Below are positions 1 to 6,942 of a stretch of 6,983 bases of DNA, piece after piece. The position numbers and the translations under genes were made by a program. This DNA comes from an uncultured Bacteroidales bacterium. GTDB taxonomy: Bacteria > Bacteroidota > Bacteroidia > Bacteroidales > Paludibacteraceae. The notes beneath the pieces are model-generated. The model was not told where the DNA came from. It ran no database searches and worked only from the letters and a program-made list of their open reading frames with translations. The stretch lies in the NCBI GenBank assembly GCA_937886455.1, contig CALGCU010000115.1:1-6983 (forward strand), given 5' to 3'. How positions within the stretch are numbered: position 1 is the stretch's first letter; each line of letters begins with the position of its first letter.

Positions 1-650
1 ATAAGAGTGTAACTGAAAATACACGTGTTTCTTATCCAATCTATCATATTAACAACATCGTTAAACCTGTTTCTAAAGGACCTCACGCTAAACAAGTTAT
101 CTTCTTGTCTGCTGATGCCTTTGGTGTGTTACCTCCGGTTTCAATTCTTACTCCAGAACAAACTCAATACTACTTCCTTTCTGGATTTACTGCAAAATTA
201 GCAGGTACAGAACGTGGTATTACAGAACCTACTCCTACTTTCTCTGCTTGCTTTGGAGCAGCGTTCTTGAGCTTACACCCAACTAAATATGGTGAAGAGT
301 TGGTGAAGAAAATGGAAATGACTGGTGCAAAAGCATACTTGGTGAACACCGGATGGAATGGTACAGGAAAACGTATTTCAATCAAAGATACACGTGGTAT
401 CATTGATGCAATCTTAGATGGTTCTATCAATGAAGCTCCAACTAAGAAGATTCCTTATTTTGACTTTGAAGTACCAACCGCACTTCCAGGTGTAGATCCT
501 AATATCTTGGATCCACGTGATACATACGCTTGTGCATGTCAATGGGAAGAAAAAGCAAAAGACTTAGCGGCTCGTTTCATTAAGAACTTTGATAAGTTCA
601 CTGGAAATGAAGCTGGTAAAGCACTTGTTGTTGCAGGACCACAATTGTAA
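1..650 (+). CDS. pckA: Phosphoenolpyruvate carboxykinase (ATP), C-terminal part, cut by the window start
   Basis: The reading frame is open from base 3 and ends at TAA 648-650, giving about 215 residues of a family that is usually near 535 residues, so roughly the first 60% lies outside the window. The enzyme interconverts oxaloacetate + ATP with PEP + CO2 + ADP in the cytosol; in fermenting Bacteroides-type bacteria it commonly runs in the CO2-fixing direction towards succinate (family knowledge). What is seen: ENTRVSYPIYHI near the start, whose Arg corresponds to the substrate-binding Arg333 of the E. coli enzyme; the segment FLSADAFGVLPPVS; TPTFSACFGAAF; and NTGWNGTGKRISIKDTR, which contains the nucleotide-contacting Arg and Thr of the ATP-type family. 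The frame is intact to the natural C-terminus. Codon choice looks more biased than in the genes downstream (frequent GGT, CGT, GAA, AAC), in line with high expression. An internal ATG at 105 is not the start, because conserved sequence continues upstream. The identification is firm. Confidence 0.97.
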   Translation, partial: KSVTENTRVSYPIYHINNIVKPVSKGPHAKQVIFLSADAFGVLPPVSILTPEQTQYYFLSGFTAKLAGTERGITEPTPTFSACFGAAFLSLHPTKYGEELVKKMEMTGAKAYLVNTGWNGTGKRISIKDTRGIIDAILDGSINEAPTKKIPYFDFEVPTALPGVDPNILDPRDTYACACQWEEKAKDLAARFIKNFDKFTGNEAGKALVVAGPQL

Positions 651-678
651 TAACAGAATATTCTCATAAATGAGATAC

Positions 679-712
679 AAAAAAGATGGGGTAGTGTTAC
701 CCCGTCTTTTTT
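679..712 (+). terminator. Rho-independent terminator of pckA, probably bidirectional
   Basis: Bases 679-693 pair with 698-712 as a 15-bp stem with a GTGT loop (694-697). The core is GGGG/CCCC, the only non-Watson-Crick pair is T687-G704, and the arms end in A6 and T6 tracts. It starts 28 bases after the pckA stop. The A tract on the left means the same hairpin would also act on transcripts coming from the right on the minus strand. A second weak inverted repeat, TCTCAT-AA-ATGAGA (662-675), lies just before it. Confidence 0.93.
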
Positions 713-719
713 GTTTATT

Positions 720-1052
720 CGCATAGTGTCGTTGGTCCTCATTAAGTAGCTCCTCTGCTACATCCATCGCATCTTGATAGGTCATGTCAAGATTCATTCT
801 TGTGCCTTGTCGGTTCAAGAACTCTTCATGTTCCTTTTGCGCCATTACATTGCGCTCTTGCTTTCATGCGTTCACACACTGAATGTACTCGCCAATAGTC
901 TCTCCGGGATTATAAGCAGTAACATCTGACCAAGTGTTACCGCCAATGATAAGTCTTTAATAGAATTATTAATTTCTCAGCCAATAACAACTCAAAGCAT
1001 TGAAACGGTTATGAACATAACCTTCAAAAGTATCTTCTTGACGAAGGTAGCA
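720..1052 (-). pseudogene. Probable decayed coding sequence of unknown family
   Basis: I do not recognise the protein. Read on the minus strand, several stretches look like real protein but are split by a stop and by frame changes. From about 1052 to 990 one frame gives LRQEDTFEGYVHNRFNALS. From about 996 to 967 another gives FELLLAEKLI. From about 970 to 953 a third gives NNSIKDL. From 956 down to 867 there is IIGGNTWSDVTAYNPGETIG followed by EYIQCVNA. This last frame meets TGA at 866-864 (a one-base change from TGG, Trp), then continues in the same frame as KQERNV and from 845 as MAQKEHEEFLNRQG and MNLDMTYQDAMDVAEELLNE. It then runs into the pckA terminator, so the natural end was probably near 720-700. 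The pieces join in a consistent order, which suggests one former gene of at least about 110 codons. The joining of frames is inference; the in-frame TGA and open segments are seen directly. The intact 93-codon tail from 845 could instead be a small gene, but it has no clear ribosome binding site. Confidence 0.42.
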
Positions 1053-1220
1053 AAAAATGAGTAATATATGTGACGTCGCATGAATGGATTTTGCAACAAA
1101 TGTTTCTTTTGGTTTGTTTTTATAAATAAGTGTTGCATGTGGGTTTTCGTCTTTTATTCTAAATGTTATGCATTATGTTTATAAATCATAGCGAATATAT
1201 TGAAACATTGCGGCTATACA
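1053..1220. other. Intergenic AT-rich spacer without a gene
   Basis: Between the decayed minus-strand segment and the tamL promoter I see no coding sequence and no RNA gene. The stretch is AT-rich with T-runs. It contains an inverted repeat TGCAACA (1092-1098) / TGTTGCA (1131-1137) with a 32-base gap, too widely spaced and too short to call a structure. It may be upstream sequence of the decayed gene or plain spacer. Confidence 0.5.
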
Positions 1221-1252
1221 TTTGCAACTATTTCTGATTTACATTAACTTTG
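1221..1252 (+). promoter_or_regulatory. Bacteroidetes-type promoter for the tamL-rnhB-radical SAM set
   Basis: TTTG (1221-1224) and TAACTTTG (1245-1252) match the -33 (TTTG) and -7 (TAnnTTTG) elements used by the Bacteroidetes primary sigma factor, with a 20-bp spacer, which is in the usual range. Transcription would begin around 1257-1260. This leaves a leader of about 17-20 bases before the ATG at 1277 and rules against a start at the TTG at 1262, which would sit almost at the transcript's end. Confidence 0.8.
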
Positions 1253-1276
1253 CGTATTTAATTGTTTTTGCTTAAT

Positions 1277-3544
1277 ATGAGGCGTTTTATCATCTACATA
1301 GTACTCTTATTTTTTATTGGCTTTACTGCATGCCATACTACTAAGTATGTTCCGGAAGGGAAGTACTTGTTGGATAAAGTTGCTATTAAGTCGGATGTAA
1401 AGACTATTCCCAAGAGCGAATTCAAGAGTTATCTTCGTCAAACGCCTAATGCCTCTATTTTGGGATTTTGGAAACTTCAATTAGATATCTATAATCTCTC
1501 TAAGCCAGATACGAGTAAGTGGATTAATCGTTCTTTACGAAAGATAGGTGATGCTCCAGAGATTTATAACCCTAATCTGACAGATATGTCACTTTATCAG
1601 ATAAGGCGTTTTCTGAATAATAAGGGTTATTTTGATGCTGAAGTATCTTCAGGCATGCGTGTGAAGAAGCGAAAGGCTAAGGTTACATATACTATTAAAG
1701 GGAATCCTCCTTATATTCTTAACGATTATCAAATAGACCTTCAGCATGATGATTTACAAAGTATAGCCTCAGATACTACAGTGTCGCTTATCAAACGAGG
1801 AATGTTGTTTGATAGTAATGTTTTGGATGCAGAGCGAGCACGTATTACGACCCATATGAAGAATCTTGGTTTTTATTTCTTTGAAAAAGATTATCTGGCT
1901 TATGTTGCTGATAGTGCATTGGGTAGTAATAGTGTCAATTTACGTTTACAATTGAGTAATAACGTGCTTCATGCACCAGACTCTGTGAAAGAGAAATTGT
2001 TTACCAAGTGTAAGATTAAATCGGTTTCTATCCATACGGATTATGATCCTTTGCAATGGAATAACTCTCGTATGCGTACGTTAGACACTTTACGCAGAGA
2101 TGACTATCTCATTTCATATGGTAAAAAACGTAATTTTCGTCCTCAAGCACTCATTAGTAATTGTCTCATTATACCGGGTCAATTTTATAGTGCAAAGACT
2201 GTTGAACAAACTTATGTAAACTTTAATGCATTGTCAGCCATTAAGTATGTGAACATTCTTTTTAGGGAAGTGGAACCGGGTTGGTTACATTGTGTAATAG
2301 TGACTACACCCGCAAAGACACAGTCTTTTTCTGTAGAGGGTGAGGGTACTTATTCTGCCGGTGATATTGGGATTGCCGGTACGTTAGGTTATCAACATAA
2401 TAATCTTTTTCGTGGTTCGGAACAACTTTCCATAGAGGGTAGAGCTGCTTATGAATGGCGTAAAGTGGGTGGTAATGCCATAGAAGTAGGTGCTGACGCT
2501 TCGCTCACGTTCCCTTCTTTTTTAATTCCATTCAGCAGTAAAGAATTCCGAAAGAGGGATAACGCAAAAACCAATATTAATATTTCTTACAATTTCCAAA
2601 ATCGTCCATTAGAATATTCTCGTACTATTGCCAGTGCCGGTATAAACTATTCTTGGTATAGAAATCCGTCATTACGTCACTCTTTTGATTTTGTAGACTT
2701 TAGTTATGTTTATTTGCCCTGGATATCAGATGAGTTCAAGAATTATTTTCTTAACAATCATTCTGTGTTGAAGTATAGTTATGAGGACCACTTTATCATG
2801 CGTTGGGCTTATAATGGTTCGTATTCTACTTATAACGAGCGACACCCGCTTAAAAATTATGTATCTATGCGTTATGGTGTAGAAACAGCGGGTAATTTGC
2901 TTTATGGAATTAATCATCTATTTAAGATGAAACCATCTGAGGATGGCTCTTACAAGGTGTTTAATATTCGTTATTCTCAGTATGCTAAAGCGGATTTTGA
3001 TATTGCGTTTCATCAGATAATTGATGAGAATAATCGTTTTGTGTATCATGCTTCTCTTGGTGTGGGTGTTCCTTATGGTAATGCGGCTTCACTTCCTTTT
3101 GAGAAGCGTTATTATAGTGGTGGTGCTAATAGTGTGAGAGGTTGGAGTGTACGTACTCTTGGTCCGGGCACATTTAAGACAGAGGATACTCGTATCGATT
3201 TTAATAATCAGTCGGGTGATATAAAGCTTGATTTGAATATGGAGTATCGTGTCAAGATGGTGTCTGTGTTAGAGGGTGCTATATTCTTGGATGCGGGTAA
3301 TATATGGACTATTAGAGAGTATGAGACACAACCTGGTGGTGCTTTTCGTTTTGACTCATTCTATAAGCAGATTGCAGTAGCATATGGTGTAGGTCTTCGT
3401 TTGAATCTGTCATTCTTTATATTGCGTTTAGATTTTGGGGTGAAATTGCATGATCCTGCATTAGTTGAAGAGCAACGTTGGCGTATTAAGCCGACGTGGA
3501 AAGACGACATGGCATTTCACTTTGCCATTGGTTATCCATTTTAA
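1277..3544 (+). CDS. tamL: TamL-type outer membrane lipoprotein: BamA/TamA family barrel with POTRA region
   Basis: The 755-residue product is a member of the BamA/TamA (Omp85, surface-antigen D15) family in the lipidated form found in Bacteroidetes, where it is thought to work with TamB in outer-membrane biogenesis (family knowledge). It begins MRRF, a hydrophobic stretch, then lipobox FTAC, so Cys19 is the predicted lipid-modified residue. Residues about 25-350 form the periplasmic POTRA-like part, with short motifs such as LNNKGYFDAEV and MKNLGFYF that are typical of POTRA helices. The C-terminal part from about 350 is the 16-strand beta-barrel. It carries the diagnostic loop-6 motif YYSGGANSVRGW (RGW at about 621-623), the following EGAIFLDAGNIW strand, and a C-terminal Phe suited to recognition by the BAM machinery. 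ATG 1277 is preferred over TTG 1262 because of the promoter spacing and because it gives a clean signal peptide. No tamB partner is in the window. Family assignment is firm; TamL rather than another lipidated Omp85 protein is likely. Confidence 0.88.
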   Translation: MRRFIIYIVLLFFIGFTACHTTKYVPEGKYLLDKVAIKSDVKTIPKSEFKSYLRQTPNASILGFWKLQLDIYNLSKPDTSKWINRSLRKIGDAPEIYNPNLTDMSLYQIRRFLNNKGYFDAEVSSGMRVKKRKAKVTYTIKGNPPYILNDYQIDLQHDDLQSIASDTTVSLIKRGMLFDSNVLDAERARITTHMKNLGFYFFEKDYLAYVADSALGSNSVNLRLQLSNNVLHAPDSVKEKLFTKCKIKSVSIHTDYDPLQWNNSRMRTLDTLRRDDYLISYGKKRNFRPQALISNCLIIPGQFYSAKTVEQTYVNFNALSAIKYVNILFREVEPGWLHCVIVTTPAKTQSFSVEGEGTYSAGDIGIAGTLGYQHNNLFRGSEQLSIEGRAAYEWRKVGGNAIEVGADASLTFPSFLIPFSSKEFRKRDNAKTNINISYNFQNRPLEYSRTIASAGINYSWYRNPSLRHSFDFVDFSYVYLPWISDEFKNYFLNNHSVLKYSYEDHFIMRWAYNGSYSTYNERHPLKNYVSMRYGVETAGNLLYGINHLFKMKPSEDGSYKVFNIRYSQYAKADFDIAFHQIIDENNRFVYHASLGVGVPYGNAASLPFEKRYYSGGANSVRGWSVRTLGPGTFKTEDTRIDFNNQSGDIKLDLNMEYRVKMVSVLEGAIFLDAGNIWTIREYETQPGGAFRFDSFYKQIAVAYGVGLRLNLSFFILRLDFGVKLHDPALVEEQRWRIKPTWKDDMAFHFAIGYPF

Positions 3545-3557
3545 TAAGATAGACATT

Positions 3558-4133
3558 ATGCTTAAGCCTTATATGATACCCCATGTGTTGGAGTGTGGTT
3601 GTGATGAAGCCGGCAGAGGTTGTCTTGCCGGTCCGGTCTTTGCTGCAGCTGTTATTCTACCTTCAGATTTTAACAATGAAATTTTGAATGATTCCAAGCA
3701 ACTTTCCGAGACGCAACGTTATGCACTACGTCCTCTAATAGAACAGGCTGCTGTGGGGCGGGCTGTGGGAGTTGTTTCAGCAGAAGAGATAGACCAAATT
3801 AATATCCTTAATGCTTCTATATTGGCTATGCATCGTGCTATAGGTAAGTTGACTCCACAACCAGAACATATCCTTGTAGATGGCAATCGATTTAAACCAT
3901 ACGAGTTTATTCCTTATCGAACAGTGGTGAAAGGTGATGCTACCTATATGTCTATTGCCGCCGCTTCTGTTTTAGCGAAGACTTATCGTGATGATTATAT
4001 GAATGTCATCGCAAAGGATTATCCTCAATATGATTGGTTGTCTAATAAAGGTTATCCCACTAAGCATCATCGGCAAATGATAGCTGAATATGGTGTGAGT
4101 CCTCATCATCGTCTCACTTTTCGTATGAAATAA
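3558..4133 (+). CDS. rnhB: Ribonuclease HII
   Basis: The 191-residue protein cleaves the RNA strand of RNA-DNA hybrids and incises at single ribonucleotides in DNA, starting ribonucleotide excision repair; it is cytosolic and needs Mn2+ or Mg2+ (family knowledge). The four metal-binding acidic residues are visible: Asp16 and Glu17 in CDEAGRG, Asp108 in ILVDGNRF and Asp126 in VVKGDATY. Other family hallmarks are NDSKQLSETQR, EEIDQINILNAS, MHRAI, AAASVLAKTYRD and the C-terminal NKGYPTKHH...HHRLTF. The open frame extends further 5' into the end of tamL, but ATG 3558 gives MLKPYM, which closely resembles the N-terminus of Bacteroides RNase HII, and sits 13 bases after the tamL stop behind an A-rich stretch; ATG 3573 is the alternative. 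It is probably translated from the tamL transcript. No terminator or promoter is seen between them. It looks complete with all catalytic residues. Confidence 0.96.
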   Translation: MLKPYMIPHVLECGCDEAGRGCLAGPVFAAAVILPSDFNNEILNDSKQLSETQRYALRPLIEQAAVGRAVGVVSAEEIDQINILNASILAMHRAIGKLTPQPEHILVDGNRFKPYEFIPYRTVVKGDATYMSIAAASVLAKTYRDDYMNVIAKDYPQYDWLSNKGYPTKHHRQMIAEYGVSPHHRLTFRMK

Positions 4134-4149
4134 TCTTCTGTATTTGGAT

Positions 4150-5784
4150 ATGAAGATAGTATGGTTTGATTTGAATAGTTCTTATGCTCATAGCTCTCTT
4201 GCTTTGCCAGCTCTTCATGCCCAAGTTAGGAATGAATCTTGGGAGTGGGGTGTGGTCTCCGCTACCATCAATGAACAAGTAGATGAGATGGTGAAGGATA
4301 TTTGTGTTCAACATCCCGATGTTGTAGCTTCGACCTTATGGTTGTTTAATCATGAGGTGATGTTGCATGTGATGTCACGTGTGAAAGTACTTTTGCCTTC
4401 CTGTAAAATTATCTTGGGTGGTCCTGAGTTTTTGGGTGATAATGAGTCTTTTTTGCGTAAGAATAGTTTTGTTGATTGTGTGTTTAGGGGTGAGGGAGAA
4501 GAGATGTTTCCTCAATGGCTGGATGTGTGGAATCAAGTAGAGTGGTGGGATAAGATAGATGGGTTGTGTTATTTGTATGCTGATGTTTATAAGGATAATG
4601 GTTTAGCGCGTGTAGTTGATTTTGTGGGTTTGTGTCCTCCCGAAGATAGTTCCTTTTTTAATTGGGACAAACCCTTTGTTCAATTGGAAACCACACGAGG
4701 TTGCTTTAATACATGTGCTTTCTGTGTGAGTGGTGGTGAAGACCCAGTGCGTTCTTTGCCCATGTCTGAGATAAGAAGGCGTGTGGAGGTGGTGTGTGAA
4801 CATGGCATCCATGATGTGAGGTTGTTAGATCGTACATTTAACTTTCATGCCGGAAGGGCTGTCGCATTATTAGAACTCTTTGCTGAATATGCGGGTCGGA
4901 TGCGTTTTCATCTTGAGATACATCCAGCATTTCTTACTCCCACGCTCCGTGCTTTACTTATGCGAATGCCGAAAGGATTACTTCATTTAGAAGCTGGTAT
5001 TCAGAGTCTTCGTGAAGGAGTGTTAGTTCATTCCCATCGTAAAGGTGGATTACAGGCGGCTTTAGATGGTTTACGTTTTTTGTCCGGCCTAAGCAATGTG
5101 GTGACGCATGCTGACTTGATTGCCGGCCTACCCGGTTATGGTGTTGAGGCAATGAAGGAGGATGTGATAGAATTGGCTCGTTATGGCGTTGGAGAAATCC
5201 AATTGGAGTCATTGAAAGTGTTGCCCGGTACTGAGATGCGTCGTCGTGCAGATGAGTGGGGTTTGTTGTATGCTCCTTATCCTCCGTATGAGGTGTTGCA
5301 GACCCTTGACATCAGTATGGATGAGTTGCGTTTTTCTCATCGTATTTCCCGTATGTTAGATGGATATTATAATGCTCCAGCCTGGAGGGAGATAACTCGT
5401 CGCTTGTTGATAAGTTATCCCGGCTTCTTAGATTGCTTTGTCTCCTATCTTACAGAACATTCCCTTATTGAACAGCCAATGGGTATAGAGAAGCGTGGTG
5501 TTGTGTTATATGAATTCTGTGAGTTATATTATCCATTAGAAAAACAGGCAGTCACAATGGCTTGGATAGAAGCCGGAATGTCGCTCAAGAAATCTCCTGC
5601 AGCTTTGGTGTTGACTAAACATCTTGTACCCCCAGAAGAGTGGGAGGAAGTGTATTATTCACATAGTGAAGGTAAATTACGTTGGTGTTTTTTGCCAACA
5701 GATGAGGAACAACAACACGGATATTGGTATGGTTGGGAGACGGATAAACAGAATATTTACCCAGTGTTTAAGGGGAGAATTTAG
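4150..5784 (+). CDS. Cobalamin-binding-domain radical SAM protein with DUF4080-like C-terminus
   Basis: The 544-residue protein has the three-part layout of B12-binding radical SAM proteins. Residues about 1-130 are a Rossmann-type cobalamin-binding domain, with SSYAHSSLALPALHA at the N-terminus, KIILGGPEF near 88-94 and the family-typical FRGEGEE near 112-118. I see no DxHxxG motif, so any cobalamin would be bound base-off without a protein histidine ligand, as is common in this class. Residues about 175-390 are the radical SAM domain with the CFNTCAFC cluster motif (Cys185, Cys189, Cys192; CX3CX2C) and IAGLPGYG near 324-331. The remaining roughly 150 residues match what I know as DUF4080, found attached to such proteins. 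The actual reaction is unknown; characterised relatives include methyltransferases and cyclases. ATG 4150 is chosen over the in-frame TTG at 4144. It begins 16 bases after rnhB and probably belongs to the same transcript. Domain assignment is firm, function open. Confidence 0.9.
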   Translation: MKIVWFDLNSSYAHSSLALPALHAQVRNESWEWGVVSATINEQVDEMVKDICVQHPDVVASTLWLFNHEVMLHVMSRVKVLLPSCKIILGGPEFLGDNESFLRKNSFVDCVFRGEGEEMFPQWLDVWNQVEWWDKIDGLCYLYADVYKDNGLARVVDFVGLCPPEDSSFFNWDKPFVQLETTRGCFNTCAFCVSGGEDPVRSLPMSEIRRRVEVVCEHGIHDVRLLDRTFNFHAGRAVALLELFAEYAGRMRFHLEIHPAFLTPTLRALLMRMPKGLLHLEAGIQSLREGVLVHSHRKGGLQAALDGLRFLSGLSNVVTHADLIAGLPGYGVEAMKEDVIELARYGVGEIQLESLKVLPGTEMRRRADEWGLLYAPYPPYEVLQTLDISMDELRFSHRISRMLDGYYNAPAWREITRRLLISYPGFLDCFVSYLTEHSLIEQPMGIEKRGVVLYEFCELYYPLEKQAVTMAWIEAGMSLKKSPAALVLTKHLVPPEEWEEVYYSHSEGKLRWCFLPTDEEQQHGYWYGWETDKQNIYPVFKGRI

Positions 5785-5823
5785 TGTGTGTGATAAAATA
5801 TGGTTTAATTCAACAATTCTTCT

Positions 5824-5831
5824 TACTTTTG
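5824..5831 (+). promoter_or_regulatory. Putative -7 promoter element for the DUF3298-like lipoprotein gene
   Basis: TACTTTTG fits the Bacteroidetes -7 consensus TAnnTTTG exactly and lies in the 90-base gap between the radical SAM gene and the next gene, giving a leader of about 35-40 bases. The -33 element is poor: only TGGT (5801-5804) at a 19-bp spacer, or TTTA (5804-5807) at an unusually short 16 bp. The site suggests the downstream gene has its own transcription start, although no terminator separates it from the preceding gene. Confidence 0.55.
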
Positions 5832-5874
5832 TGTTTTAGTCAATATAATACTAACTCGCTTAATCCTAATTATC

Positions 5875-6708
5875 ATGAAAAGAAATTTGTTTTCATTGTT
5901 TAGTGCGTTATTGATGTGTTTTTGTTTTGTGGCTTGTAATGTGTCACAAGAACAACAAGGGCTCAGTACAGAACGTTTTGAATTAACAGAAGTGACCTGT
6001 TTGAAGGAAGGTGTGACTGATAGTATGCACTTGCATGTGGTGGTGAATTATCCTACAGAGATAGACGGGGTGAGTGCTGAAGCATTACGGAATATACAAT
6101 CTTCCTTGATTAAACATTCTTTGGGTGAAGATTATTTGCAATATGCTTCTGTGAATGAGATGTTGGTTTACTTTGCAGAAGATGTACTTAATGAGTATCG
6201 TCGGGATAATCTTCCTTTATATGAAGAGATGAGTGAGGATGAGGATTTTTCAATGAATTTGAGTAACGAGCATTTTCTTGTGGTAGGTCCAATGACTGAT
6301 GAGGGTGGTGTTCTTTCTTTTTCGGTAGAACGTTATCTTTATTTGGGTGGTGCACATGGTATCAATAATCGTATTTTTCTAAATTTTGATAAGCAAACCG
6401 GTCGTGTGTTGAGTGAGCAAGATGTATTTGTGGATGGAGCTACAGAAGCATTGACACATTTGTTGTTGTTAAATCTTGTTCGTCAGAATGATGATTTGTC
6501 GCTGATATCAGATGTTGAGTCATCGGATTATGAGAAGGAATCTATTCGTCCGAATGGTAATTTTTATTTTGCTCCGGAAGGTGTGGTGTATATCTTTAAT
6601 CCTTATGAGATAGGGCCGTATTCTTTAGGTGAAACGAATATCTGTATTCCTGTTGAGGAGATTAAACCTTATGTTAAGGCGGAGTGGAATCTTTATGTTG
6701 TTAAGTAG
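5875..6708 (+). CDS. Lipoprotein with DUF3298 / RsiV-like C-terminal domain
   Basis: The 277-residue product begins MKRNLF followed by a hydrophobic segment and lipobox FVAC, so Cys21 is the predicted lipid attachment site and the protein should sit in the cell envelope. The mature part resembles the DUF4163/DUF3298 pair found in many Bacteroidetes lipoproteins and in the extracytoplasmic part of the Bacillus anti-sigma factor RsiV, where this fold binds lysozyme (family knowledge). Supporting signs are ERYLYLGGAHGINN with the conserved GGAHG near 158-162, NFDKQTGRVLSEQDVF after it, and the C-terminal block NFYFAPEGVVYIFNPYEIGP then IPVEEIKPYV, typical of DUF3298. There is no transmembrane anti-sigma part and no sigma factor gene nearby, so a role in sigma regulation is not implied. 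ATG 5875 is the only start that yields a signal peptide at the N-terminus. It probably has its own promoter (-7 at 5824). Function in this organism is unknown. Confidence 0.85.
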   Translation: MKRNLFSLFSALLMCFCFVACNVSQEQQGLSTERFELTEVTCLKEGVTDSMHLHVVVNYPTEIDGVSAEALRNIQSSLIKHSLGEDYLQYASVNEMLVYFAEDVLNEYRRDNLPLYEEMSEDEDFSMNLSNEHFLVVGPMTDEGGVLSFSVERYLYLGGAHGINNRIFLNFDKQTGRVLSEQDVFVDGATEALTHLLLLNLVRQNDDLSLISDVESSDYEKESIRPNGNFYFAPEGVVYIFNPYEIGPYSLGETNICIPVEEIKPYVKAEWNLYVVK

Positions 6709-6835
6709 CAGTCTTAATCAGGTGTTTCATATAGTTGAGTAGGGTGTAGATATGTCGGACTTATTGGATGGTTTGGGCTTGTCGTACAATGGTTGATAGA
6801 ATCATTTGTTAAGGAATGAAATAATCAGATAGTTA
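6709..6835. other. Intergenic sequence without a gene
   Basis: After the lipoprotein stop I see no hairpin with a T-run that would make a standard terminator, and no open frame of useful size. The longest ATG-led frame noticed (from about 6752) encodes only 14 residues. The sequence keeps the TG-rich texture of the genes upstream up to about 6800 and then grades into the repeat-bearing block. Confidence 0.5.
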
Positions 6836-6894
6836 ATTGCGGACACGGCATACCGGCACGCCATTTACATACATGGAGTTTAAACTATAATTAC

Positions 6895-6926
6895 ATTCCT
6901 ATCTGTTGGGTATCTAATTCCTATCT
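6895..6926 (+). repeat. Short direct repeats with 11-bp phase
   Basis: ATTCCTATCT occurs at 6895-6904 and again at 6917-6926, 22 bp apart. Between them TATCT also occurs at 6911-6915, so TATCT starts at 6900, 6911 and 6922, exactly 11 bp apart, close to one helical turn. This would place the three words on one face of the DNA. The exact spacing is seen directly; a binding role is inference. Confidence 0.6.
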
Positions 6927-6942
6927 AATGGTAACGGTGATG

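Noticed and set aside
564..845. Intact 93-codon minus-strand ORF taken as a real gene
   Set aside because: Its last half runs through the pckA terminator and antisense to the pckA 3' end, where the peptide loses protein-like character. The first half continues an upstream frame across a TGA, so it fits better as the tail of a decayed gene.
1092..1137. Inverted repeat TGCAACA / TGTTGCA as an operator or RNA structure
   Set aside because: Seven-base arms with a 32-base gap in AT-rich DNA are expected by chance, and the site is about 85-130 bp upstream of the recognised promoter with no repeat of the motif near it.
4603..5212. Minus-strand ORFs inside the radical SAM gene
   Set aside because: They are antisense shadows of a gene with a complete set of family motifs. 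Their peptides are low in plausible structure and lack start signals.
6752..6796. Plus-strand 14-codon ORF after the lipoprotein gene (MSDLLDGLGLSYNG)
   Set aside because: It is too short, lies downstream of a complete gene, and shows no initiation signal or recognisable family.
6833..6874. Minus-strand micro-ORF encoding MYVNGVPVCRVRN
   Set aside because: It has only 13 codons, no ribosome binding site and no promoter match. It sits in the repeat block and is more likely an incidental reading of repeat DNA.
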